From: Micromonospora mirobrigensis
GTDB lineage: Bacteria; Actinomycetota; Actinomycetes; Mycobacteriales; Micromonosporaceae
Length of the DNA: 64,000 nt
Assembly (NCBI RefSeq): GCF_900091555.1
Contig: NZ_FMCX01000005.1
Span: 62,001 to 126,000 of the forward strand
Direction of reading: 5' to 3'
Shown: piece by piece, positions 25,305 through 33,757 of the stretch
How positions within the stretch are numbered: position 1 is the first letter of the stretch
How the letters are laid out: the number at the start of each line of letters is the position of its first letter
The notes under the pieces: generated by a model
The model's database searches: none
What the model was told of the DNA's origin: nothing
The model's input: only the letters and a program-made list of their open reading frames with translations
Made by a program: the position numbers and the translations under genes

Positions 25305-25579
25305 CCGCGGCCTGTCCGTGGCAGGGGACCGTCGAGCCGGAGGATCACGGGACGGCGGCGCCGGCGGCCGCCACGATCACCCCGTACCCGGACGGGCCGC
25401 TGGTGGTGCGTGGCGACTTCGCCCTGACCACGCCGGACGGCCGGCAGATCGACGCGCGGCGGCGCACGGTCGCGCTGTGCCGCTGCGGCAAGTCGACGAT
25501 GATCCCGTTCTGCGACGCCACCCACAAGGCGATCGGCTTCCGCGCCGGCAACCCGCCGGACCCGGCCGCCCCGGCCTGA
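25301..25579 (+). CDS. CDGSH iron-sulfur domain protein
   Basis: 92 residues with the 2Fe-2S ligand set CxCx2(S/T)x3PxCDx2H: Cys60, Cys62, Cys71 and His75 in CRCGKSTMIPFCDATH. CDGSH proteins are redox-labile cluster carriers. It is translationally coupled (GTGA) to the diiron oxidase gene and is plausibly its electron donor or cluster supplier. The N-terminal 30 residues are low-complexity. Confidence 0.93.
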   Translation: MTAACPWQGTVEPEDHGTAAPAAATITPYPDGPLVVRGDFALTTPDGRQIDARRRTVALCRCGKSTMIPFCDATHKAIGFRAGNPPDPAAPA

Positions 25580-25815
25580 CGGACCACCCGGCCGCCGCCG
25601 GGCGCGTACCGTCGAGGCCCTGTCCCGGACGCGAGGACCGACGCAGCGCCGGCCAGGCCGGTTCCCGGTGCCGCGTCCGTACGCACGATCCGCCGAACCC
25701 GGTGAGAGCTCCAAGGCCCGCCGGAACGTCGGTGCCCCGCTGACCGGGATCAGCCCATCGTCTCCACCGCGTCGAGCGGTGGCCCTGATGCCGACAACTG
25801 CCCGAGGAGTGGACC

Positions 25816-25989
25816 ATGAGGATAGCCAAGCACCGGATCGTTGCCGCCCTTCGCGAGCGCGACCAGCAGAGCAGGGCCGACTGGGTGGAGCGGGAACTGC
25901 CGGACCCGGTGGACACCGACAAGAACGCCGGGCTGCTCGCCACCCTGCGTCTCGATCCGGCCGACCTGGCGGACCTACCGTCCCCGTAA
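25816..25989 (+). CDS. small hypothetical protein (57 residues)
   Basis: ATG at 25816 with GAGGAG upstream, ending in TAA at 25989. The product starts MRIAKHRIVAALRERDQQSR, is charged and amphipathic, and ends in a LDPADLADLPSP tail. It has good RBS and codon use for this genome but no recognised family. The 236 bp before it hold no other gene. Confidence 0.65.
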   Translation: MRIAKHRIVAALRERDQQSRADWVERELPDPVDTDKNAGLLATLRLDPADLADLPSP

Positions 25990-26019
25990 CCGGCTGGTCG
26001 ATCGGTTCGGGCGTTGAGC

Positions 26020-26064
26020 GGGGCCCCTTCCTGTGCCTGAGGCGCTGAGAAGGGGCCCCTTCCT
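26020..26064. repeat. direct repeat of a GGGGCCCCTTCCT palindromic unit
   Basis: GGGGCCCCTTCCT occurs at 26020-26032 and again at 26052-26064; the second copy is extended to the palindrome AAGGGGCCCCTT. The copies flank GCCTGAGGCGCTGAG. The second copy overlaps the ileS stop codon, so the element may serve as 3'-end structure for ileS and possibly for the small gene upstream. Confidence 0.6.
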
Positions 26065-29000
26065 ACACCTTGCGCAGCCAGAACGTCAGGCCGAGGGCGT
26101 CGTCCCGGACCGCCTCCGGCTGCTCCCAGGTCGGCTCGCCGGCGGCGATGTCGGCGGCCAGCACCTCCTCGCCCACCAGGTCGCGGTGCTCCTCCAGGGC
26201 GAGCGCCGTCTCCTCGACGGTGGCCGCGTAGCGCAGCACGATCCGGTCGGTGACCTCCAGGCCGCTGCTCTTGCGCGCCTCCTGCACCAGCCGGATGACG
26301 TCCCGGGCGGCGCCGGCCCGGCGCAGTTCCGGCGTGAGGGTCAGGTCCAGGGCGAGCGTCGCGCCGCTGTCCGCGGCCACCGCCCAGCCCTCCCTGGGCG
26401 TCTCGGTGATGAACACGTCCTCCGGCTCCAGCGTCACGCTCTCGCCGTCCGGCAGCACCAGGGTGGCGCTGCCGGAGCCCCGCAGCTCGGCCTTGAGCAC
26501 GGCCGCGTCGGCCGCCGCGACGGCCTTCGCCACCGCCTGCACGCCCTTGCCGAACCGCCTGCCCAGGCTGCGGAAGTTGGCCTTGGCGGTGGTGTCGACC
26601 AGCGACTCGCCGGCCGTGTCGACGGGCAGCACCGAACCGGTGTTCAGCTCCGCGGCGATCTCCGCCAGCAGCTCGGGGGAGAGGTCCGTGAAGCCGGGCG
26701 CCGAGGCCAGTGCCCGGGACAACGGCTGGCGGGTCTTCACCCCGGAGTCCGCCCGGGCCGCCCGACCCAGCTCGACCAGCCGCCGGACCACGCCCATCTG
26801 CTCCGACAGGCGCGGGTCCACCAGCCGGTCGTCGGCGACCGGGTAGTCGGCCAGGTGCACCGACTGCGGCGCGTCCGGGGTCACCGGCACCACCAGGAGC
26901 TGCCAGACCTGCTCGGTGATGAACGGCACGATCGGCGCCATCAGCAGGGTGACCGTGGAGAGCGCCTCGTGCAGGGTGGCCAGCGCCGCCCGGTCGCCCC
27001 GCCAGAACCGCCGCCGGCTGCGCCGCACGTACCAGTTCGACATGTCGTCGACGAACCGGGCCAGCAGCCGGCCCGCCTCGTGCGTGTCGAACCCCGCCAG
27101 CGCGGCGTCGACCTCACCGACCAGCGTGTTCAACTCGGAGAGCAGCCAGCGGTCCAGCACCGGACGGTCCGCCGGCGCCGGGTCCGCCGCCGACGGCGTC
27201 CAGTTGGCGGTACGGCCGTACAGCGACTGGAAGGAGGCGGTGTTCCAGTAGGTCAGCAGCGTCTTGCGGACCACCTCCTGGAGCGCGTTGTGCCCGACCC
27301 GCCGCGCCGACCAGGGCGAACCCACGGCCGCCATGAACCAGCGCACCGCGTCCGCACCGTGCCGCTCCATCAGCGGGATCGGCTCCAGGATGTTGCCCAG
27401 GTGCTTGGACATCTTCCGGCCGTCCTCGGCCAGGATGTGGCCCAGGCAGACCACGTTCTCGTACGGCGACCGGTCGAACACCAGCGTGCCGACCGCCATC
27501 AGGGTGTAGAACCAGCCCCGGGTCTGGTCGATCGCCTCGGAGATGAACTGCGCCGGGTAGCGCCGCTCGAACAGCTCGACGTTCCGGTACGGGTAGCCGA
27601 ACTGGGCGAACGGCATCGAACCGGAGTCGTACCAGGCGTCGATCACCTCGGGCACCCGGCGGGCGGTCTCGCCGCAGGTGCAGGCGAAGGTCACCTCGTC
27701 GATGTACGGGCGGTGCGGGTCCAGCTCCGACAGGTCGGTGCCGGTCAGCTCGCTCAGCTCGGCCAGCGAACCCACGCAGGTCAGGTGCCCCTCCGGGCAG
27801 CGCCAGATCGGCAGCGGGGTGCCCCAGTAGCGCTGCCGGGACAGCGCCCAGTCGACGTTGTTGTTCAGCCAGTCGCCGTACCGGCCGTGCTTGACCGTCT
27901 CCGGGTGCCAGGTGGTCCGCTCGTTCTCCCGCAGCAGCGCGTCGCGGATCTCGGTGGTCCGCACGTACCAGGACGGCTGGGCGTAGTAGATCAGCGCGGT
28001 GTGGCAACGCCAGCAGTGCGGGTAGCTGTGCTCGTACGGCACGGAGCGGAACAGCAGGCCACGAGCCTGGAGGTCGGCCACCAGCGGCGCGTCGGCGGCC
28101 TTGAAGAAGAGCCCGCCGACCAGCGGCAGGTCCGCGTCGAAGGTGCCGTCCGGGCGCACCGGGTTGACCATCGGCAGCCCGTACGCCCGGCAGCTGGCCA
28201 GGTCGTCGGCGCCGAACGCCGGGGCCTGGTGGACCAGGCCGGTGCCGCTGTCGGTGGTGACGTAGGAGGCCAGGATCACGATGTGCGCGTCCGGCACCTC
28301 GACCAGGTCGAACGGCGGGCGGTAGGTCCACCGCTCCAGCTCCCGGCCGGTGAAGGTCTCCCCGGTGGTCTTCCAGCCCTCGCCGAGCACCGCGTCGAAG
28401 AGCGCCTCGGCGACCACCAGCTGCTCGGTGCCGTCGGTGGCCACCACGTAGGTGACGTCCGGGTGCACGGCCACGGCGGTGTTCGACACCAGCGTCCACG
28501 GGGTGGTGGTCCACACCAGCAGGGCGGCGCGGTCGGCCAGCGGGCCGGAGGTGAGCGGGAAGCGGACGTACGCCGACGGGTCGACGTCGATCTCGTACCC
28601 CTGGGCCAGCTCGTGGTCCGACAGGGCCGTCTGGTCCCGCGGGCACCAGGGGGCGACCCGGAAGTCCTCCACCAGCAGGCCCTTGTCGAAGATCTGCTTG
28701 AGCGACCACCACACCGACTGGATGTAGTCCGGATCCATGGTCCGGTAGGCGTCGTCCATGTCGACCCAGTAGCCCATGCGCTCGGTCAGCTCGGCGAACG
28801 CGTCGGTGTGCCGGGTCACCGACGCCCGGCACCGGGCGTTGAACTCGGCGATGCCGTACGCCTCGATGTCCTGCTTGCCGGAGAAGCCGAGCTCCTTCTC
28901 GACGGCCAGCTCGACCGGCAGGCCGTGGCAGTCCCAGCCGGCCTTGCGGGCGACGTGGAAGCCCTTCATGGTCCGGTAGCGGGGGAAGACGTCCTTGAAG

Positions 29001-29188
29001 ACGCGGGCCTCGATGTGGTGCGCGCCGGGCATCCCGTTCGCGGTCGGCGGGCCCTCGTAGAAGACCCACTCGGGCCGGCCCTGCGACTGGGCCAGGCTGC
29101 GACCGAAGATGTCCTGCTCGCGCCAGAAGCGCAGCACGTCATGATCCAGAGCGGGCAGGTCGACCTGGACGGGAACGGCGCTGTACAT
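26063..29188 (-). CDS. ileS: isoleucyl-tRNA synthetase, type 2
   Basis: 1041 residues. The class I signatures are GMPGAHH (the HIGH-equivalent motif) and KMSKH. The length and the GMPG variant fit the eukaryote-like IleRS2 form, which is typically mupirocin-tolerant. It carries the editing domain and C-terminal anticodon-binding region. I prefer the ATG at 29188, which has GGAGGAA six to seven bases upstream; an ATG at 29221 would add 11 Ser/Thr-rich residues without an RBS. No T-box leader precedes it, as only 101-134 nt separate it from the upstream gene. Confidence 0.96.
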   Translation of the reverse strand: MYSAVPVQVDLPALDHDVLRFWREQDIFGRSLAQSQGRPEWVFYEGPPTANGMPGAHHIEARVFKDVFPRYRTMKGFHVARKAGWDCHGLPVELAVEKELGFSGKQDIEAYGIAEFNARCRASVTRHTDAFAELTERMGYWVDMDDAYRTMDPDYIQSVWWSLKQIFDKGLLVEDFRVAPWCPRDQTALSDHELAQGYEIDVDPSAYVRFPLTSGPLADRAALLVWTTTPWTLVSNTAVAVHPDVTYVVATDGTEQLVVAEALFDAVLGEGWKTTGETFTGRELERWTYRPPFDLVEVPDAHIVILASYVTTDSGTGLVHQAPAFGADDLASCRAYGLPMVNPVRPDGTFDADLPLVGGLFFKAADAPLVADLQARGLLFRSVPYEHSYPHCWRCHTALIYYAQPSWYVRTTEIRDALLRENERTTWHPETVKHGRYGDWLNNNVDWALSRQRYWGTPLPIWRCPEGHLTCVGSLAELSELTGTDLSELDPHRPYIDEVTFACTCGETARRVPEVIDAWYDSGSMPFAQFGYPYRNVELFERRYPAQFISEAIDQTRGWFYTLMAVGTLVFDRSPYENVVCLGHILAEDGRKMSKHLGNILEPIPLMERHGADAVRWFMAAVGSPWSARRVGHNALQEVVRKTLLTYWNTASFQSLYGRTANWTPSAADPAPADRPVLDRWLLSELNTLVGEVDAALAGFDTHEAGRLLARFVDDMSNWYVRRSRRRFWRGDRAALATLHEALSTVTLLMAPIVPFITEQVWQLLVVPVTPDAPQSVHLADYPVADDRLVDPRLSEQMGVVRRLVELGRAARADSGVKTRQPLSRALASAPGFTDLSPELLAEIAAELNTGSVLPVDTAGESLVDTTAKANFRSLGRRFGKGVQAVAKAVAAADAAVLKAELRGSGSATLVLPDGESVTLEPEDVFITETPREGWAVAADSGATLALDLTLTPELRRAGAARDVIRLVQEARKSSGLEVTDRIVLRYAATVEETALALEEHRDLVGEEVLAADIAAGEPTWEQPEAVRDDALGLTFWLRKV

Positions 29189-29278
29189 CGATTCCTCCGT
29201 CGTGCTGGTGCTCGTCCCCATCTGGGCGTTGCACCCCGGAATGCTAGCGCAGCCGGCCGACCTGCCTCCGCGCGGCGA

Positions 29279-29310
29279 ACGGCCGCCGACGGTTTCCCGC
29301 CGGCGGCCGT
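29279..29310 (-). terminator. hairpin between SDR gene and ileS
   Basis: ACGGCCGCCG (29279-29288) pairs perfectly with CGGCGGCCGT (29301-29310) across a 12-nt loop, right after the SDR stop on the minus strand. No U-tract follows, as is common for actinobacterial terminators. Confidence 0.55.
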
Positions 29311-29322
29311 CGACGGCCGGGC

Positions 29323-30222
29323 TCAGGCCAGCGGCTTGCCGCCGGTGACGCCGAGCACCTCGCCGGTGATGTAGCTGGACTCCTGCGAGGCGAAGAAGAC
29401 GTACGCGGGGGCCAGCTCGGCCGGCTGGCCGGCCCGCCCCAGCGGCACGTCCTTGCCGAACGACTCGACCTTCTCCTTCGGCATGGTGGCCGGGATCAGC
29501 GGGGTCCAGATCGGGCCCGGGGCGACCGCGTTGACCCGGATGCCCTTTTCGGCCAGCCCCTCGCCGAGGCCCTTGGTGAAGGCGATGATGCCCGCCTTGG
29601 TGGTGGCGTAGTCGAGCAGGTCCGGGGAGGGCTGGTAACCCTGGATGGACGCGGTGTTGATGATCGTCGAGCCGGGCGCCATGTGCGGCACGGCCGCCTT
29701 CGACAGCCAGAACATCGCGTACAGGTTGGTCCTGAGCACCCGGTCGAACTGCTCGGTGCTGATGTCCAGGATGCCGCCGGCCTGCGACATCTGGTATGCG
29801 GCGTTGTTGACCAGGATGTCCAGCCCACCGAGGTCGCTCACCGCCCGCGAGATGACCTCCTCGCAGTGGCTCTCGTCGCGGATGTCGCCGGGCACGGTGA
29901 CGGCCCGGCGGCCGGCCTTCTCGACCAGCTGCGCGGTCTCCCGGGCGTCGTCCTCCTCCTCCGGCAGGTACGCGATCAGCACGTCCGCGCCCTCCCGGGC
30001 GAAGGCGATGGCGACCGCCCGGCCGATGCCGGAGTCCCCGCCGGTGATCACCGCCCGCTTCCCGGTCAACCGCCCGGTGCCCTGGTAGCTCCGCTCGCCG
30101 TGGTCCGGCTGGTCGGGCATCTCCTCGGTGGTGCCGGGCGCCGACTGCTGCCCCCCGGTCTGCTCCTCGGGGGAGCGGTACTGCTGCTGCGGGTCCTGCT
30201 CGTCGTACTGGCTCTGGCTCAC
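29323..30222 (-). CDS. SDR-family oxidoreductase, general-stress type
   Basis: 299 residues. A Gln/Glu-rich N-terminal tail of about 50 residues precedes the Rossmann SDR domain: TGGDSGIGRAVA cofactor loop, NNAAYQ, the Ser of INTASIQGY and YATTKAG (Tyr-x3-Lys). This is the layout of Bacillus GSP39-like stress dehydrogenases. The GTG at 30222 has AGGAGAGG upstream. A SigB-like promoter lies about 130 nt upstream, and the SigB-class sigma gene is the next gene upstream on the same strand. Confidence 0.92.
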   Translation of the reverse strand: MSQSQYDEQDPQQQYRSPEEQTGGQQSAPGTTEEMPDQPDHGERSYQGTGRLTGKRAVITGGDSGIGRAVAIAFAREGADVLIAYLPEEEDDARETAQLVEKAGRRAVTVPGDIRDESHCEEVISRAVSDLGGLDILVNNAAYQMSQAGGILDISTEQFDRVLRTNLYAMFWLSKAAVPHMAPGSTIINTASIQGYQPSPDLLDYATTKAGIIAFTKGLGEGLAEKGIRVNAVAPGPIWTPLIPATMPKEKVESFGKDVPLGRAGQPAELAPAYVFFASQESSYITGEVLGVTGGKPLA

Positions 30223-30352
30223 GTCGTACCTCTCCTGGCTGCGGGGTGACGGACGGATTCCCCGACGTGCCCGGCGCTGCCGCGCCACGCCGGTCGGCCG
30301 CCGCGGCGGCGGCGGCCGGTCCGAGGGCGCGTGTCTCGACCCGAGGCCATCG

Positions 30353-30377
30353 CTACCCCCGTCCCGGCCGCCTACAC
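30353..30377 (-). promoter_or_regulatory. SigB/SigF-like promoter of the stress SDR gene
   Basis: Minus strand: GTGT (30377-30374), 15 nt, GGGTAG (30358-30353). It matches GTTT-N14-16-GGGTAT with one change in each box and lies in the gap between the sigma gene and the SDR gene. Confidence 0.5.
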
Positions 30378-30407
30378 CTGCGGCCCGTCGGTCCCCCCCG
30401 GGGCGGC

Positions 30408-31211
30408 TCAGCTGGTCAGCTGCCGGCGCAGCTTCGCCAGCGCCCGGGTGAGCAGCCGGGAGACGTGCATCTGGGAGAGCCCCACCTGGGCCGCGATCTC
30501 CTGCTGGGTGAGGTTGCCGTGGAAGCGCAGGGCGACGATCCGCTGCTCGCGCTCGCCGAGGGAGGCGATCGCCGGGGCCAGGGCCAGCCGCAGCTCCGCC
30601 AGGGCCAGTTCGTGGTCCTCGCCGCCGATCAGGTCACCCAGCTCGGCGGGGCCGCCACCGTCGCCGACGGGGGTGGACAGCGACACCGCGTTGTACGCCC
30701 GGGCCCCCTCCAGCCCTTCGAGCACCTCCTCCTCGGTGAGGTCGAGGTGGGTGGCGATGTCCGCGACGGTGGGGGACCTGCCCAGCGTGTGGGTGAGGGT
30801 GGCGTTGGCCTGGCTGATGGCGATCCGCCGCTCCTGGAGCCGGCGGGGCACCCGGATGTCCCAGGTTCGGTCGCGGAAGTGCCGCTTGATCTCACCGACG
30901 ATGGTGGGGATGGCGTAGCTGGTGAAGTCGATCCCGCGGCTCGGGTCGAACTTGTCGATCGCCTTGATCAGGCCGAGGGCGGCGATCTGCGTCAGGTCGT
31001 CACCCGGCTCGCCGCGGCCGTGGTAGCGGCGGGCCAGGTGGTTGGCCAGCGGCAGCCAGGCCTCGATGGCCCGGGCCCGTACGTCCGGCCGGGACGGGTG
31101 GTCCTGCGGCAGCGCGGCGAAGGTGGCGAGGAGGCGGCTGGCCGGCGTCTCGGCGCGCTGCTCCCGGTCGACCTCGACGGTCGACGGCCGGGTGGTGGGA
31201 ATGGCGGTCAT
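30408..31211 (-). CDS. SigB/SigF/SigG-class RNA polymerase sigma factor
   Basis: 267 residues with sigma2 (GEPGDDLTQIAALGLIKAIDKFDPSRGIDFTSYAIPTIVGEIKRHFRDRTW), sigma3 and sigma4 (LTQQEIAAQVGLSQMHVSRLLTRAL) of the SigB/F/G group that drives general stress and developmental genes in actinobacteria. GGAGGAAAC precedes the ATG. No anti-sigma or anti-anti-sigma gene is adjacent, although distant regulators with such domains lie at 62-64 kb. Likely local targets are the SDR, katE and GlsB-type genes. Confidence 0.94.
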   Translation of the reverse strand: MTAIPTTRPSTVEVDREQRAETPASRLLATFAALPQDHPSRPDVRARAIEAWLPLANHLARRYHGRGEPGDDLTQIAALGLIKAIDKFDPSRGIDFTSYAIPTIVGEIKRHFRDRTWDIRVPRRLQERRIAISQANATLTHTLGRSPTVADIATHLDLTEEEVLEGLEGARAYNAVSLSTPVGDGGGPAELGDLIGGEDHELALAELRLALAPAIASLGEREQRIVALRFHGNLTQQEIAAQVGLSQMHVSRLLTRALAKLRRQLTS

Positions 31212-31274
31212 GCGGTTTCCTCCGCTATGTCGTTCGCAGCGGAGGGCCGATCGGTCGGTCGCGTGCCGGCCCCC

Positions 31275-31292
31275 CGACACGCTGAAGTGTCG
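31275..31292. promoter_or_regulatory. inverted repeat upstream of the sigma gene
   Basis: CGACAC-GCTGAA-GTGTCG lies about 65-80 nt upstream of the sigma factor start, between it and the divergent pdxY gene. It could be an operator or a transcript hairpin; no cognate regulator is evident. Confidence 0.35.
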
Positions 31293-31401
31293 CGGGCACG
31301 TGGCTTGACCCAGAAGGAAGCCTAGGGCCCACACCCGCGCCCCGCCACCGGAGACGCCGGGTGGCGCCCGGGGGGTCCGGCGGGCCCGCCATGATGGTCG
31401 G

Positions 31402-32253
31402 GTGAAGATTCTGTCCATCCAGTCGTCCGTCGCGTACGGGCACGTCGGCAACTCGGCGGCCGTGTTCCCCCTCCAGCGGCTCGGGCACGAGGTGTGGCCG
31501 GTGCTGACGGTCCACTTCTCCAACCACACCGGCTACGGCGCGTGGCGCGGCCCGCTGCTGGCGCCGGCCGACGTGGCTGAGGTGATCGCCGGCATCGCCG
31601 ACCGTGGGGTGCTCGGGGACGCCGACGCGGTGCTCTCCGGCTACCAGGGGGATCCGGCGATGGGGGCGGTGATCCTCGACGCGGTGGAGCAGGTGAAGGC
31701 GGCCAACCCGGCCGCGGTGTACTGCTGCGACCCGGTGATGGGGGACACCGGGCGAGGGATGTTCGTCCGGCCCGGGATCCCGGAGTTCCTGCGCGACACG
31801 GTCGTCCCGCGCGCCGACATCATCACCCCGAACCACTTCGAGCTGGACTTCCTCGCCGGCGGCGCGACGGGCACGCTGGCCGAGGTGCTGGCGGCGGTGG
31901 ACGCGGTCCGCGCCACCGGACCGCGGCACGTCCTGGTCACCAGCGTGCTGCACGGCGACGTGCCGGAGGGCTCGCTGGAGGTGGTGGCCGTCTCGGACGA
32001 GGGCGCCTGGGCGGTGACCACACCGCTGCTGCCGATCAGCCCGAACGGCGGGGGCGACGTCACCGCCGCGCTCTACCTGGCGCACCTGCGGACCACCGGG
32101 TCGCCCGCGACCGCGCTGGAACGCACCATCGGCTCGGTCTTCGCCGTGCTCCAGGCGACCCTCGCGGCCGGCACCCGGGAGATCCAGCTGGTCGCGGCCC
32201 AGGATGCGATCGCGGCGCCGCCGGCCAGCTTCACCGCCCGCCGGGTGCGCTGA
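31402..32253 (+). CDS. pdxY: pyridoxal/pyridoxamine kinase
   Basis: 283 residues of the ribokinase-like PdxY family: MKILSIQSSVAYGHVGNSAAVFPLQRLGHEVWP at the N-terminus, the CDPVMGDTGRG block, TPNHFELDFLAG and the C-terminal NGGGDVTAALYLAHL anion hole with catalytic Asp (GGGD). It phosphorylates B6 vitamers in the salvage pathway. The start is GTG and no strong RBS is seen. Confidence 0.95.
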   Translation: MKILSIQSSVAYGHVGNSAAVFPLQRLGHEVWPVLTVHFSNHTGYGAWRGPLLAPADVAEVIAGIADRGVLGDADAVLSGYQGDPAMGAVILDAVEQVKAANPAAVYCCDPVMGDTGRGMFVRPGIPEFLRDTVVPRADIITPNHFELDFLAGGATGTLAEVLAAVDAVRATGPRHVLVTSVLHGDVPEGSLEVVAVSDEGAWAVTTPLLPISPNGGGDVTAALYLAHLRTTGSPATALERTIGSVFAVLQATLAAGTREIQLVAAQDAIAAPPASFTARRVR

Positions 32254-32283
32254 CGGCCGATACCGCGCAACCGGGGCGAAACA

Positions 32284-32312
32284 TTGACAGGCGACGTCGC
32301 GGCGGGCATGGT
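32284..32312 (+). promoter_or_regulatory. promoter of the GH6 cellulase gene
   Basis: TTGACA (32284-32289), 17 nt spacer, CATGGT (32307-32312). The -35 is perfect; the -10 is weak. The CebR-like box starts 9 nt downstream, where it would block elongation or initiation. Confidence 0.5.
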
Positions 32313-32320
32313 CGGAGGCC

Positions 32321-32336
32321 TGCGGGAACGCTCCCA
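32321..32336. promoter_or_regulatory. CebR-like operator
   Basis: The sequence tgcgggaacgctccca contains a 14-bp core (32323-32336) matching the CebR consensus TGGGAGCGCTCCCA at 12 of 14 positions. CebR is the cellobiose-responsive LacI-type repressor of cellulase genes in Streptomyces and relatives. It lies 36 nt before the GH6 start. Confidence 0.6.
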
Positions 32337-32371
32337 CAGTCCGTCCCCTGTCTCTGACCAGGAGCAATGAC

Positions 32372-33631
32372 GTGGCCTTCACCCCATTGCGTCGGCGAGT
32401 CGTGACCGGTCTCGCCGCCGTCGCCGCGACGCTCGCCGCGGCCGTGCCCTTCTCCGCCGCGCCGGCCGGCGCGGCGATCCCCGACGGCACCACCTTCTAC
32501 ACCCCACGCCCCGACCACGGCGCGGTCGAGCAGATCGCCGCGCTCACCGCCGCCGGGCGGCACGACCAGGCCGCCCAGCTGCGCACCATGATCCGTACGC
32601 CGCAGGCGGTCTGGGTGACCGGCGGCTCCGGCCACAAGCTGACCCAGTCGGTCAAGGCCGAGGTGCAACGGGCGGCCGGCAAGAAGACCGTGCCGGTCCT
32701 GGTGGCCTACAACATCCCGTTCCGCGACTGCTCGCAGTACTCGGCGGGCGGCGCCACCTCGGTGGCCGAGTACGAAGCCTGGATCGACGCCTTCGCCGCC
32801 GGCATCGGCCGGCACGAGGTGGCCGTCATGCTGGAGCCGGACGGCCTCGGCATCATCCCCTGGTACACCACCATCAACGGCAACCAGGAGTGGTGCAAGC
32901 CGGCCGAGGCCGACGCGGCGACCGCCGCCGCCGACCGCTTCGCCATGCTCAACTACGCCGTGGACAAGCTGACCGCGCTGCCGCGCACCAGCGTCTATCT
33001 CGACGGTACGCACAGCGCCTGGCTCGGCGTCGGCGACATCGCCGACCGGCTGGTCAAGGCGGGCGTCGAGAAGGCCGACGGGTTCTTCCTCAACGTCTCC
33101 AACTACGAGACCACCGAGCGGCAGCTGAAGTTCGGCAACTGGATCTCGAAGTGCGTCTGGTACGGCACCGAGGGCCCGCAGGAGGCCCGCGGTCACTTCG
33201 AGGCGTGTGCCAGCCAGTACTACCCGGCCGACCCGGCCGACTTCGGCACCTGGACCCGCACCGACGCCTGGTACGCCGAGAACGTCGGCGACGTCCCCGC
33301 CGACCGGCTCGCCCACTACGTGGTGGACACCAGCCGCAACGGTCAGGGCCCGTGGACCGCGCCCGCCGGGGTGACCTGGCCGGACCCGCAGACCTGGTGC
33401 AATCCGCCGGACCGCGGCCTCGGCCTGCGGCCCACCACCGCCACCGGTGAGCCGCTCGCCGACGCGTTCCTCTGGATCAAGACGCCCGGCCAGTCCGACG
33501 GGCAGTGCGACCGGGGCACCGGCACCGGTCACGACCCGGCCCGCGGCGGCATCGCCGACCCGGCCGCCGGGGCGTGGTTCCCCCAGCAGGCCCTGGAGCT
33601 GGTGCGCTTCGCCAACCCGCCGCTGCGCTGA
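32372..33631 (+). CDS. secreted glycoside hydrolase family 6 cellulase
   Basis: 419 residues. The signal peptide has an RRR followed by a hydrophobic core (RRRVVTGLAAVAATLAAAVPFSAAPAGAA, cleavage near residue 35), possibly Tat-type. The GH6 domain shows VPVLVAYNIPFRDCSQYS, the acid motif VMLEPDGLG, VYLDGTHSAWLG and the C-terminal FLWIKTPGQSDGQCD. These enzymes hydrolyse beta-1,4-glucan with inversion. There is no carbohydrate-binding module. Start at GTG 32372 after AGGAGCAATGAC. Regulation is probably by CebR. Confidence 0.93.
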   Translation: MAFTPLRRRVVTGLAAVAATLAAAVPFSAAPAGAAIPDGTTFYTPRPDHGAVEQIAALTAAGRHDQAAQLRTMIRTPQAVWVTGGSGHKLTQSVKAEVQRAAGKKTVPVLVAYNIPFRDCSQYSAGGATSVAEYEAWIDAFAAGIGRHEVAVMLEPDGLGIIPWYTTINGNQEWCKPAEADAATAAADRFAMLNYAVDKLTALPRTSVYLDGTHSAWLGVGDIADRLVKAGVEKADGFFLNVSNYETTERQLKFGNWISKCVWYGTEGPQEARGHFEACASQYYPADPADFGTWTRTDAWYAENVGDVPADRLAHYVVDTSRNGQGPWTAPAGVTWPDPQTWCNPPDRGLGLRPTTATGEPLADAFLWIKTPGQSDGQCDRGTGTGHDPARGGIADPAAGAWFPQQALELVRFANPPLR

Positions 33632-33757
33632 GCGACGCGGCACGACCGGGGCGGCTCCCTGCCGGGGCCGCCCCGGTCCGCGTCCGGAATCCCACCACCC
33701 TGCCGGGCACAACCGAACCGGGCTCCGGACCACTCCTAGTCATCGTGGGAGGCCGGG

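Noticed and set aside
29189..29322. T-box leader for ileS
   Set aside because: The gap to the upstream gene is too short, and no specifier-loop or T-box core sequence is seen.
26033..29374. Long plus-strand open frame of more than 1100 codons
   Set aside because: It lies antisense to ileS and only reflects the high GC third-position bias; the protein is low-complexity Arg/Gly/Pro-rich with no domain.
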